Assembly: GCA_021784205.1 (NCBI GenBank)
Contig: JAJXTB010000080.1
Span: 1 to 13,012, forward strand
Direction of reading: 5' to 3'
Origin: Actinomycetes bacterium
Lineage (GTDB): Bacteria > Actinomycetota > Acidimicrobiia > Acidimicrobiales > RAAP-2
DNA: 13,012 nucleotides
The position numbers and the translations under genes were made by a program. Positions 1-6,254 of this stretch are shown here, piece after piece. The number at the start of each line of letters is the position of its first letter. The stretch's first letter is position 1. Under the pieces are notes generated by a model, which worked only from the letters and a program-made list of their open reading frames with translations, was not told the DNA's origin and did not search any database.

Positions 1-1
1 T

Positions 2-151
2 CACCGGCGCAGCTTTCACTCCGTGAAGCAGCTCCAGGCCGAAGCCGACGCCTGGCTACTCACCTACAACTTCCGCCGCCGCAACCACGGCGACTACATG
101 CGCGGCCGGATCCCCGGTGACATGATGGACCCTCGGAAGAAGGCCGCGTGA
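2..151 (+). CDS. IS481-like transposase, C-terminal end (partial at left edge)
   Basis: An open frame enters from the left edge and ends at TGA 149-151, giving the last 49 residues of a longer protein. It contains AEADAWLLTYNFRRRNHGDY followed by MRGRIPGDMMDPRKKAA. The W-x-x-x-Y-N pattern followed by an arginine-rich turn and H-G-x-x-x-G-x-x-P is the usual end of the DDE integrase core in IS481-family transposases, where the real proteins are about 300-400 residues. The catalytic residues lie outside the window, so activity cannot be judged. It abuts a truncated IS30-like gene on the opposite strand, which suggests one element inserted in or beside another. An IS3-type integrase tail is the main alternative. 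Confidence 0.7.
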   Translation, partial: HRRSFHSVKQLQAEADAWLLTYNFRRRNHGDYMRGRIPGDMMDPRKKAA

Positions 152-172
152 GACAGTTCCACAGAGCACCAC

Positions 173-193
173 TGTCACCTCAACCTTGGGACA
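173..193. repeat. Candidate terminal end of the IS481-like element
   Basis: Twenty-two bases after the transposase stop there is a stretch that reads inward, on the minus strand, as TGTCCCAAGGTTGAGGTGAC followed by A. A TGT-starting end a short distance behind the transposase stop is where an IS481 right terminal repeat is expected. The matching left end is outside the window, so the inverted-repeat pair cannot be verified. Confidence 0.35.
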
Positions 194-200
194 GGAAGCG

Positions 201-533
201 CTAGTCCGGCGCGCCGCCGTTCGCTTTCACCTCCCGGGCGATCGTCGAGGGCGCGAGAGAGGCGACGAGCGAGCGCATCGACTCACCCGCACGCAGCCCG
301 AGGGTAATCTCCTCGCGCTCGTCGAGGGTCAGGCGTCGCGCGCGAGGCGACCACGTGACCTCTCGCCCCTCGCGCTTCTGGCCGAGAAGAACGTGTTGCA
401 CGCCTCCCGGCGAGTTCAGCCCGATGTCGCGGGCGATGCGGCGAAGCGAGTAACCCTTGCGGCGTAGTCGGTGGGCCAGGGCTCGCTGCTCTTTGGTCAG
501 GTGGGCTGTCACGCACTCTCCTCGGTTATCCAT
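201..533 (-). pseudogene. Truncated IS30-like transposase (N-terminal part only)
   Basis: The 110-residue product begins with a helix-turn-helix-like region (LTKEQRALAHRLRRKGYSLR, residues about 12-31). After a linker it has the second IS30 N-terminal motif, RLTLDEREEITLGLRAGES (about 67-85), followed by PSTIAREVKANGG. This matches the N-terminal DNA-binding part of actinobacterial IS30-family transposases, which normally run to roughly 350-450 residues with a DDE domain that is entirely absent here. The reading stops right after KANGGAPD, about eight bases before the likely end of the neighbouring IS481-like element. The loop before PSTIAREV looks about two residues short compared with the family pattern as I know it. 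The gene is a remnant and cannot encode an active transposase. The fragment could still bind DNA, but nothing shows that it is used. Confidence 0.75.
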
Positions 534-715
534 CAGTCAAGGATTGCCTACCGAGTGTTGCGCTGACCCCTTGAAACCGCCGTGTTCAGTTTTCGAGCGT
601 CGTCCACAACACGGACTTATCGTGTGACTTATTGTGTGACTCAAGGTCCACCGAGAGAAATACGGCGTTCAAGGATGCTTCGCCCTGAGTGATCGCCTTC
701 TACGATTTCTGAGCG
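534..715. other. Non-coding stretch between IS30 remnant and hepT
   Basis: No convincing gene. The part next to the IS30 start, around 555-581 (GTGTTGCGCTGACCCCTTGA onward), resembles the outer ends of actinobacterial IS30 elements as I remember them and may be that element's terminal repeat. On the minus strand a 37-codon open stretch (699 to stop 588-586) reads ...VDLESHNKSHDKSVLWTTLE..., which could be the tail of a lost gene. Part of it is the left copy of the direct repeat described separately. Confidence 0.3.
634..657. repeat. Left copy of direct repeat flanking the TA operon
   Basis: A 24-base stretch starting GTGTGACTCAAGGTCCACC. It is matched in the same orientation at 1708-1731 with 22 of 24 bases identical (T/C at position 8, G/C at position 20). 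Similarity stops sharply on both sides. A shorter related piece, ATCGTGTGAC, lies just upstream at 619-628. Confidence 0.75.
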
Positions 716-1114
716 TTATCGTCCAAGCCCTCGACCCTTGTTGATCTCGGGTTTTTCATTTTCACTGTTGCGCTGCTTGGAGCGTTCGAGCCGCGCTTCA
801 AGCTGAAGAACTGCTGTCTCGAGCGCTGGCAGATCCTCCGCAATGGTTGCTTCCACGATCGCTCGGGAAGTGTCGAAATAGTGGTGCGCCAGCCAGTCGC
901 GCATACCGGCAGCGTCAGACCACCTGACGTCGGGCTCGCTCGCGACGAGTTGGGGATCCAGCAACTTGACGGCCTCGCCAATTTCGATCAAACGAAGCCG
1001 AACGGCGTCGAAAATGAGGCCGTCGGAGAGATCGCCACGAGTGGGGTGGCTCCTGATTGCGGTAATCGCGTCGACAATGTCTGCGAGGCGTTCTTCGTCG
1101 TGGCGTGAGCTCAT
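716..1114 (-). CDS. hepT: HepT-like HEPN ribonuclease toxin (DUF86)
   Basis: The 132-residue protein is the toxin half of a HepT/MntA (type VII) toxin-antitoxin pair, acting in the cytoplasm. The HEPN active-site motif RX4HXY is intact as RDWLAHHY (R72, H77, Y79), with the usual acidic/helical lead LRLIEIGEAVKLL at about 40-52 and MRDW just before the motif. In characterised HepT proteins R and H cleave RNA, and the Y is the target of adenylylation by MntA. That chemistry is inferred here from the family. Its ATG overlaps the antitoxin stop in an ATGA at 1114-1111, so translation is probably coupled. The last roughly 25 residues (SKQRNSENEKPEINKGRGLG...) extend past the usual DUF86 end, are polar, and probably are disordered. 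G+C appears lower than in the transporter genes to the right, fitting acquisition by transfer. Confidence 0.88.
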   Translation of the reverse strand: MSSRHDEERLADIVDAITAIRSHPTRGDLSDGLIFDAVRLRLIEIGEAVKLLDPQLVASEPDVRWSDAAGMRDWLAHHYFDTSRAIVEATIAEDLPALETAVLQLEARLERSKQRNSENEKPEINKGRGLGR

Positions 1115-1641
1115 ATGACGATGGCCTCGCGTTCGACTTCTTCTCGAACCCGAGGTCGTAGGCTGTCCGAAGGAACAACGTCAACAGAGACGCCAAGTGT
1201 CTCCGAGAGTTCTCTGCGTAGTGCTTCCAACTCGAAGAGTCCCGCACTTCGATCTAGATCGACGACTAGATCGATGTCGCTGTCGGGCTGGTCTTCACCT
1301 CGTGCGGTGCTTCCAAAGACGCGGACGTTGCTCGCACCATGTCGCGCCGCACAGGCGATGACCGAGCGTCGGTGCTGGCGGAGCCGACGGCCGAGTGGAG
1401 TGCTGGGGAGTCCGGGTCGGTAATCAGTCGAGAGCTCTAAGTCGAGGACGAGACGGTGTCCCGTTGCGTGAACGAGGCGCTCGAGTGTGGATACTGATGG
1501 CTCCCTGCGGCCCGACTCATAAGCGCTGACGACGCTTTGTGCGACGCCTGCACGTCGCGCGACATCGGTCTGCGACAGCTGGGCACTGATGCGTGCTCGT
1601 TTCAGGAGCTCTCCGGTTGTGGTCTCTTTGGACTTCGCCAT
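1111..1641 (-). CDS. mntA: XRE helix-turn-helix fused to MntA-type nucleotidyltransferase antitoxin
   Basis: The 176-residue protein has two parts. Residues about 8-65 are an XRE/Cro helix-turn-helix (LLKRARISAQLSQTDVARRA, then SVVSAYESGRREPSVSTLERL). Residues about 90-176 are a minimal nucleotidyltransferase with the signature GSTARGEDQPDSDIDLVVDL, so G110-S111 and D122-x-D124 fit GSX10DXD, and a probable third aspartate at D154 in VSVDVV. In known type VII pairs the MNT protein neutralises HepT by transferring AMP to the tyrosine of RX4HXY. All residues needed look intact. Classical MntA proteins lack the DNA-binding domain. The fusion implies that one protein both disarms the toxin enzymatically and represses its own promoter, which is inference. 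It is the first gene of the operon and overlaps hepT by four bases. The ATG at 1641 is the first start after AT-rich upstream DNA. Confidence 0.88.
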   Translation of the reverse strand: MAKSKETTTGELLKRARISAQLSQTDVARRAGVAQSVVSAYESGRREPSVSTLERLVHATGHRLVLDLELSTDYRPGLPSTPLGRRLRQHRRSVIACAARHGASNVRVFGSTARGEDQPDSDIDLVVDLDRSAGLFELEALRRELSETLGVSVDVVPSDSLRPRVREEVEREAIVI

Positions 1642-1707
1642 ATGATCACCCTAGTACGTATTGTCTATGAGCGAGTAATCGAGATTTTGGAATTACTGGT
1701 TCTCATC
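1642..1707 (-). promoter_or_regulatory. Presumed promoter/operator region of mntA-hepT
   Basis: The 66 bases upstream of mntA are markedly AT-richer than the surroundings. They contain the palindromes TGATCA (1643-1648) and TACGTA (1655-1660) immediately before the gene. An XRE-type autorepressor would be expected to bind here. No convincing -35/-10 pair can be fixed by eye. Confidence 0.3.
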
Positions 1708-1731
1708 GTGTGACCCAAGGTCCACCCAGAG
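1708..1731. repeat. Right copy of direct repeat flanking the TA operon
   Basis: Reads GTGTGACCCAAGGTCCACCC onward and matches 634-657 in the same orientation (22 of 24 identical). The distance between the copies is 1074 bp from start to start, and they enclose exactly the hepT/mntA operon and its upstream region. On the minus strand both copies read VDL-x-SH in the same phase, so they may derive from the 3' end of one ancestral gene. Confidence 0.75.
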
Positions 1732-1812
1732 GCTGAGAAGCTTTCAGTGGGGTAACCCTTCGTAGGATTTCGCGACGTCGCGCGAGTATCTTCGCCACCA
1801 GGAGGTCTCCCG

Positions 1813-2457
1813 ATGACCCAGTTGGTGCGCGTACACAACTTCATCGTGTCCAGCGATGGATACGGGTCCGGCGAGGGGCAGAGTCTCGAGCACCCCTTTG
1901 GCCACGCCGATCCGGCCGAGCTGTTCGCCTGGGCGGGAGCGACAGCTCACTGGGTGAATCGAACCGAGCCGGGCGGGACCTACGGGCTCGACGACTACTG
2001 CACCCGTGACTTCACCCGCAACATCGGTGCCGAGATCATGGGACGGAACAAATTCGGTCCCCAGCGCGGACCGTGGGAAGACTTCGAGTGGCAAGGGTGG
2101 TGGGGGGAGGACACGCCGTTCCACACGCCGGTGTTCGTACTCACGCATCACGTGCGACCATCGTTTGCCGCGGGCGACACCACGTTCCATTTTCTTGATG
2201 CGCCGCCGCAGGACGCACTCGCGCGGGCGCTCGAGGCTGCCCAGGGCAAAGACGTGCGCATTGGCGGCGGTGTCGCCACGGTGCGCGAATTCCTCGACGC
2301 CGATCTCATTGACCAGCTGCACGTCGCGGTGGTGCCCGTCGTGATGGGTCGTGGGGAGCGACTGTGGGCGAGCCCCGACGAACTGGCCGACCGCTTTGTC
2401 ATCGAGGCGATTCCTAGCCCGAGTGGCGTGACCCACCTGTTCTTCTGGCGGCGTTAA
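1813..2457 (+). CDS. Dihydrofolate reductase-like protein (RibD C-terminal domain family)
   Basis: The 214-residue protein matches the family of stand-alone RibD-C/DHFR-fold reductases. It opens with a short strand (LVRVHNFIVSSDGYGSGEGQ), where ...SDGY/F is the family's usual first motif. It has the nucleotide-site helix start IMGRNKFGP (about 75-83), VFVLTHHVRP (about 107-116), and the glycine-rich cofactor loop VRIGGGVATVREFLDADLID (148-167). It ends with the strand ELHV-type segment LHVAVVPVVMGRGERLW (169-185). It is expected to be a cytoplasmic NAD(P)H-dependent reductase of unknown substrate. True riboflavin RibG/RibD or folate DHFR function is unlikely, since the deaminase domain is missing and no riboflavin genes are near. 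The ATG at 1813 follows a near-perfect ribosome binding site, AGGAGGT at 1800-1806, six bases away. The gene stands alone, with no operon partner on the same strand nearby. Confidence 0.85.
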   Translation: MTQLVRVHNFIVSSDGYGSGEGQSLEHPFGHADPAELFAWAGATAHWVNRTEPGGTYGLDDYCTRDFTRNIGAEIMGRNKFGPQRGPWEDFEWQGWWGEDTPFHTPVFVLTHHVRPSFAAGDTTFHFLDAPPQDALARALEAAQGKDVRIGGGVATVREFLDADLIDQLHVAVVPVVMGRGERLWASPDELADRFVIEAIPSPSGVTHLFFWRR

Positions 2458-2716
2458 CCCTCAAACCGGTGCGACGGTGGCGATGTCACAGGATCGACCG
2501 CCATCACGGTGGGCTGCTGTTATGCATTGCGAACCCGGCGCCGCGGCGTCGGCCGAGCCGCTCGCGCGGTCGCGTTCTGTCACCGTGCGCGCACCGCGAA
2601 CCCGTGCCCGCGCGTTGCGTTCCTGTTGTTCGCTCGCGAGGGCTGACTCGTTGGTCTGCGTGTGGTCGCTCCTTCCATGAGGACCCATCAGTGACCTCAG
2701 CGCGGTGCGCCGAGGT
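2458..2716. other. Stretch with no recognisable gene
   Basis: The short open frames here, on both strands, are arginine/alanine/serine-rich products of high G+C with no recognisable motif, no good ribosome binding site and heavy mutual overlap. I see no clear terminator or repeat. Confidence 0.5.
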
Positions 2717-3009
2717 CTAGAGCGACACGTCGAGGCGCATGGTTACGCGTACGACGTCACCCAACGTCACGTCCTGGGTTGATCGGACCGCCGCGCGCAG
2801 GGGCAGGGCGTAGCCATCAACCTTCGGGAAGAGCGAGGTCGTCCATGTCGTCTCCCCGATCTGGGCCGTGACGGAGATGACCCCCAGCCGTAGGTGAGCA
2901 GCGACGAGAGCTCGTGAATCTGTTCGCTGGCATCGGGGGGAACGGTGACGAAATGGCAGGGCGACGGCCCCCGCCAGTACCAGACCTCACCGGCGAATTC
3001 GAACTCCAT
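2717..3009 (-). pseudogene. DUF1905 family protein gene with a single-base frameshift
   Basis: The product starts MEFEFAGEVWYWRGPSPCHF, then VTVPPDASEQIHELSSLLTYGWG, the typical opening of the small DUF1905 family (about 95-100 residues, function unknown). At the run of five Gs corresponding to plus-strand 2881-2885 the family reading is lost. Adding one G to the run restores it: VISVTAQIGETTWTTSLFPK, then VDGYALPLRAAVRSTQDVTL, then GDVVRVTMRLDVSL and a TAG at 2719-2717. With the extra base the gene would be 98 codons including stop, exactly family length. Both halves look well conserved, so the break is recent, a sequencing or assembly error in a homopolymer, or (less likely) a slippage site. 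Read as is, the frame runs on to an 80-residue product with an unrelated arginine-rich tail. Confidence 0.8.
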
Positions 3010-3296
3010 GGGTGCACCCTACGAGCCGTGATCGCCCCAGCCACGCCACCGCACGATGATGAACTGATTGTCTGCGCCGGGTGAACGCGCCGTGCGCCGG
3101 CGCAGTCACGGTCCCAGTAAACAAGTTGTGATCAGGTAGGAACTGTGTCGCGCCAGTTGCGGGCACCGCGTCGCGCGGAGTTCATCTGCCGTTATCTAGG
3201 AGTTCACGGCGTGCCTCGGAAATCTCACGTTCCATCAGGTAAGGTTCGCCGCGGACCTCCAAACGGGAGGATTCGCAAAGGGCGGAAGGTAAAGGA
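3010..3296. other. Upstream region of the first importer operon
   Basis: There is no gene in these 287 bases. The region holds a 9-bp inverted repeat (CTGCGCCGG at 3072-3080 and its complement at 3097-3105, 16-base loop), which could be an operator or a weak terminator-like hairpin. A small hairpin, CCTCC-AAACG-GGAGG, lies at 3256-3270. The ribosome binding site of the next gene is GGAAGG at 3284-3289. I cannot fix a promoter by eye. Confidence 0.4.
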
Positions 3297-4457
3297 ATGT
3301 CCCTAAAACGAGTGAAGGTGGTGCTCGCCGCTGGAGCGACGATGGCCAGTCTGGCCGTCGTATCGGTCACCGGTTCGGTGGGCGCCAGTGGGGCGACGAC
3401 GGTCAATTGGTCGACCGTACAGACCCTCGCCGCGAGTGGGCCAACGTCGATGGCGGCGCTGGTCGCGGCAGCCAAGAAGGAAGGGACGCTCAACGTCATC
3501 GCGTTGCCGCCGAACTGGGCGAACTACGGCGCGATGATTTCGACGTTCTCGAAGAAGTACGACATCAAGGTGAACTCGGAGAACCCGAACGGTTCCAGCC
3601 AGGACGAGATCAACGCGATCATCGCTGACAAGGGCCGCTCGACCAATCCCGACGTGATCGACGTGGGCACCAACTTCGCGATCACGGCTCAGCAGAAGGG
3701 GTTGCTCGCGCCGTACCGCGTGTCGACCTGGGCGCACATCCCCGCGGCGCTCAAGCAGCCCAACGGGTACTGGTTCGATGACTACGGCGGGTTCGTCGCG
3801 ATCGGCTGCAACGCCGCGGTCGTGAAGGTCTGCCCGACGTCCTTCGCCCAGATGCTCCAGAAGGGCAAGGGCTACAAGATCGGGATCAACAACAACCCGA
3901 CGGCCTCGAGCTCGGCGCTCGCGGCGGTCATGGCCGCGGCCATCGCGAACCACGGCTCGCTGAACAACGTGAAGCCGGGCGTCGACTACTTCAAGACGAT
4001 GAACGCCAACGGCAACTTCGTGGCCACCGTGGCCGGGCCCTCGACGGTCCAGAGCGGGGCGACGAACATCGTCATCTGGTGGGACTACCTCCAGGCGTCG
4101 GGCATCAACACCCTGCCCGGCTACGCCAAGAAGTGGAAGGTCGTGATCCCGAGCGACGCGTCGATGGCTGAGTACTACACCCAGGCCATCAACAAGTCGG
4201 CACCGGACCCGGCGGCCGCGCGCCTGTGGGAGGAGTTCCTCTACTCGACCCAGGGTCAGAACATCTGGCTCCAGGGCATGGCCCGACCGGTCGAGCTGGC
4301 GTACATGACCCAGCACCACCTGGCCAACGCCAAGGCGCTCGCCGCCTTGCCGCCGCTGCCCAAGGGCGCCATCCAGTACCCGACCCAGGCACAGATCACC
4401 AAGGCCGAGGCCGTCGTGGTCGCCAACTGGCCGACCGAGGTCACGTCAGGTCCGTAG
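3297..4457 (+). CDS. Extracellular solute-binding protein of a PotD/AfuA-like ABC importer
   Basis: The 386-residue protein has a Sec-type signal: basic start MSLKRVKVV, hydrophobic core to about residue 25, and a small-residue cleavage zone around GSVGASGA. No lipobox cysteine is present, so it would be secreted or held by another means. The mature part fits the type 2 periplasmic binding fold of the polyamine/iron/aminoethylphosphonate group. It begins AAKKEGTLNVIALPPNWANY, where 'AAKKEGxLNV' is a standard opening. It continues with PDVIDVGTNFAITAQQKGLL, YWFDDYGGFVAIGCN (hinge strand), IVIWWDYLQA and a late AAARLWEEFLYSTQGQNIWL, the usual C-terminal helix of this group. The ligand is not readable. 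It is the first gene of a four-gene operon and has GGAAGG seven bases before its ATG. It ends in three tandem in-frame TAG codons (4455-4463). Confidence 0.85.
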   Translation: MSLKRVKVVLAAGATMASLAVVSVTGSVGASGATTVNWSTVQTLAASGPTSMAALVAAAKKEGTLNVIALPPNWANYGAMISTFSKKYDIKVNSENPNGSSQDEINAIIADKGRSTNPDVIDVGTNFAITAQQKGLLAPYRVSTWAHIPAALKQPNGYWFDDYGGFVAIGCNAAVVKVCPTSFAQMLQKGKGYKIGINNNPTASSSALAAVMAAAIANHGSLNNVKPGVDYFKTMNANGNFVATVAGPSTVQSGATNIVIWWDYLQASGINTLPGYAKKWKVVIPSDASMAEYYTQAINKSAPDPAAARLWEEFLYSTQGQNIWLQGMARPVELAYMTQHHLANAKALAALPPLPKGAIQYPTQAQITKAEAVVVANWPTEVTSGP

Positions 4458-4470
4458 TAGTAGTACAGGC

Positions 4471-5421
4471 ATGACTTCAGCGACGTCAGACGAACAACTG
4501 AGCGTCCCCGGCCCGGGAGCCACGGCACCCGGGGCCGGGGGCGCCGACGTCGCCGTGCGTTCCCGGCGCCGATCACTGGGTCGCGCGCTCGCGCCGGTCG
4601 CGGCGATGGCGCCGTTCTCGATCTATTCCTTCCTCGGCCTCGGCGTGCCGATCCTCGCGGTCATCTACTACGCCTTCCAGAGTGAGCAGGGCAAGCCGAC
4701 CCTGTCGAACATCACCCTGGTGACCCACGGGTCCTACCTGCTCGGGTTCGAGAACAGTATCGTGCTGGCCCTGATCACCTCCATCGTGCCGGGTATTTTG
4801 GGCCTGATCCTCGCCTACGCCATCGCCACGTCGCGCTCCAACTTGCTCAAGCGGCTCGTCGCGACCGCCTCGGGTGTGCTCGCCAACTTCGGCGGCATCA
4901 ACCTCACCTTCATGTTCATCGCGACCCTGGGCTCGACGGGCATCCTGACGGCGTGGCTGAGCGCGATCCACCTCAACCCGTGGAACTTCGGCTTCAACCT
5001 CTACTCGTTCTACGGCGTCGTGCTCGTCTACCTGTACTTCCAGGTGCCGCTCATGGTCCTCGTGATCACCCCGGCGCTCGGCGGGCTTCGGCCGTCGTGG
5101 CGCGAGGCGGCCGAGAACATGGGCGCCTCGAGCTGGCGCTACTGGCGCCACGTCGGCATCCCGGTGCTGATGCCCTCGGTGCTCGGGGGGATGCTGCTGC
5201 TCTTTGGCAGCGGATTCGCCGCCTACGCCACCGCCGAGACCCTGACCGCGGGCACGGTGACCCTGGCGCCGATCCAGATCGGCTCACTGCTCGCGGGCAA
5301 CCAGCTCGCCGGCCAGGAGAACGTCGGCTACGCGGTCGGCCTGGGCATGTTCGTCGTGCTCGCGCTGACCATGATCCTCTACGGGCTCGTTCGTCGAAGG
5401 GCGTCCAAGTGGCTGCGCTGA
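4471..5421 (+). CDS. ABC importer permease 1 (PotB-like)
   Basis: The 316-residue inner-membrane protein has a cytoplasmic Pro/Gly/Ala-rich N-terminus (about 1-40) and about six hydrophobic segments. The first is PFSIYSFLGLGVPILAVIYY (about 48-67). The EAA loop that docks on the ATPase is clear: WREAAENMGASSWRYWRHVG, followed by IPVLMP, with E212, A213, A214, G218, I230 and P231. The fold matches binding-protein-dependent permeases of the PotB/CysT class. It starts 13 bases after the first stop of the binding-protein gene and overlaps the next permease gene by 13 bases. Its own ribosome binding site (ACAGG) is weak, which suggests translational coupling to the gene before it. The substrate is unknown. 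Confidence 0.88.
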   Translation: MTSATSDEQLSVPGPGATAPGAGGADVAVRSRRRSLGRALAPVAAMAPFSIYSFLGLGVPILAVIYYAFQSEQGKPTLSNITLVTHGSYLLGFENSIVLALITSIVPGILGLILAYAIATSRSNLLKRLVATASGVLANFGGINLTFMFIATLGSTGILTAWLSAIHLNPWNFGFNLYSFYGVVLVYLYFQVPLMVLVITPALGGLRPSWREAAENMGASSWRYWRHVGIPVLMPSVLGGMLLLFGSGFAAYATAETLTAGTVTLAPIQIGSLLAGNQLAGQENVGYAVGLGMFVVLALTMILYGLVRRRASKWLR

Positions 5422-6254
5422 TCCCCGACGTCGTCGAGGACGCGCTGGTCACCGTCGAGCCGCCGGCGCGTCGGCGCTGGCCGCGCCTGCGGGTGTGGCG
5501 GGCCGTCGTGCTCTTCATCGCCGGCGCGTACTTCCTCATCCCGATCTACGCCGGGCTGCGATTCTCCTTCGAGAACGACGCCGGCCACCTGTCGCTCTAC
5601 GCCGTGCGAGCGATCCCGTCCGAGCCGGGCTTCTCGGCGGCCTTCTGGCTCTCGATGCGCCTGGCGGTCGTGACCCTCGCGCTGACGCTCGTGCTCATGG
5701 TCCCGACCTCGGTCTACGTGCACCTGAAGTTCCCGAGGCTTCGACGGCTGCTCGACTTCGTGACAATCCTGCCCATCGTGATCCCGCCGATCGTGCTCAT
5801 CCTCGGCGTGCTGCGTGCCGCGCCGCTGTGGCTGCGCGCGTCGCCCTACCTGCTGAGCCTCGTCTACGTGATCCTGTCGATGCCCTTCGTCTACCGATCC
5901 CTCGACGCGGGCCTGAGCGCCATCGACTTGAAGACGCTCGTCGAGGCGTCGCGCTCGCTCGGGGGCAACTGGTTCAACACGCTCTGGCGCGTGGTCGTGC
6001 CCAACCTGCGCTCGGCGCTGCTCTCGGCGACGGTGCTCACGCTCGCGCTGGTGCTCGGCGAGTTCACCATGGCGAGCCTCGACCTATGGACGACGCTGCC
6101 GGTGTGGATCTACCAGTTCCAGCAGGTCGACGCCCACGTCTCCACGGCGGTCTCGATGGTCTCGCTGGTGGGGACCTGGCTGCTGATTACGCTCATTGTC
6201 TCACTCGATCGCTCGCAATCGCGTCGTGCACGCAGAAGGACGAACAACTCGTGA
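5409..6254 (+). CDS. ABC importer permease 2 (PotC-like)
   Basis: The 281-residue membrane protein pairs with permease 1. The frame is open well upstream of 5409, but the upstream part is only the shadow of permease 1. The GTG at 5409 is the likely start because GAAGGG (5396-5401) sits seven bases before it and the protein there begins VAALIPDVVEDALVTVEPPA. The first membrane segment, AVVLFIAGAYFLIPIYAGL, is at about 32-50. The EAA loop reads LVEASRSLGGNWFNTLWRVV, followed by VPNL, with E179, A180, G185 and P198. Late segments include LALVLGEFTMASL, close to the PotC-type G-E-F pattern. It overlaps permease 1 by 13 bases and the ATPase by four (GTGA 6251-6254). Confidence 0.88.
   Translation: MAALIPDVVEDALVTVEPPARRRWPRLRVWRAVVLFIAGAYFLIPIYAGLRFSFENDAGHLSLYAVRAIPSEPGFSAAFWLSMRLAVVTLALTLVLMVPTSVYVHLKFPRLRRLLDFVTILPIVIPPIVLILGVLRAAPLWLRASPYLLSLVYVILSMPFVYRSLDAGLSAIDLKTLVEASRSLGGNWFNTLWRVVVPNLRSALLSATVLTLALVLGEFTMASLDLWTTLPVWIYQFQQVDAHVSTAVSMVSLVGTWLLITLIVSLDRSQSRRARRRTNNS

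Noticed and set aside
1744..2436. Minus-strand frame (230 codons) opposite the RibD-C-like gene
   Set aside because: No motif or ribosome binding site; the plus-strand gene has both family motifs and AGGAGGT upstream.
2461..2720. Overlapping short frames on both strands between the reductase and DUF1905 genes
   Set aside because: They contradict each other, lack start signals and have compositions typical of random high-G+C DNA.
3303..4319. Long minus-strand open frame (338 codons) opposite the first binding-protein gene
   Set aside because: It is a shadow caused by high third-position G+C of the plus-strand gene; the product is Arg/Val/Asp/His-rich with no motif, while the plus strand encodes a clear family member.
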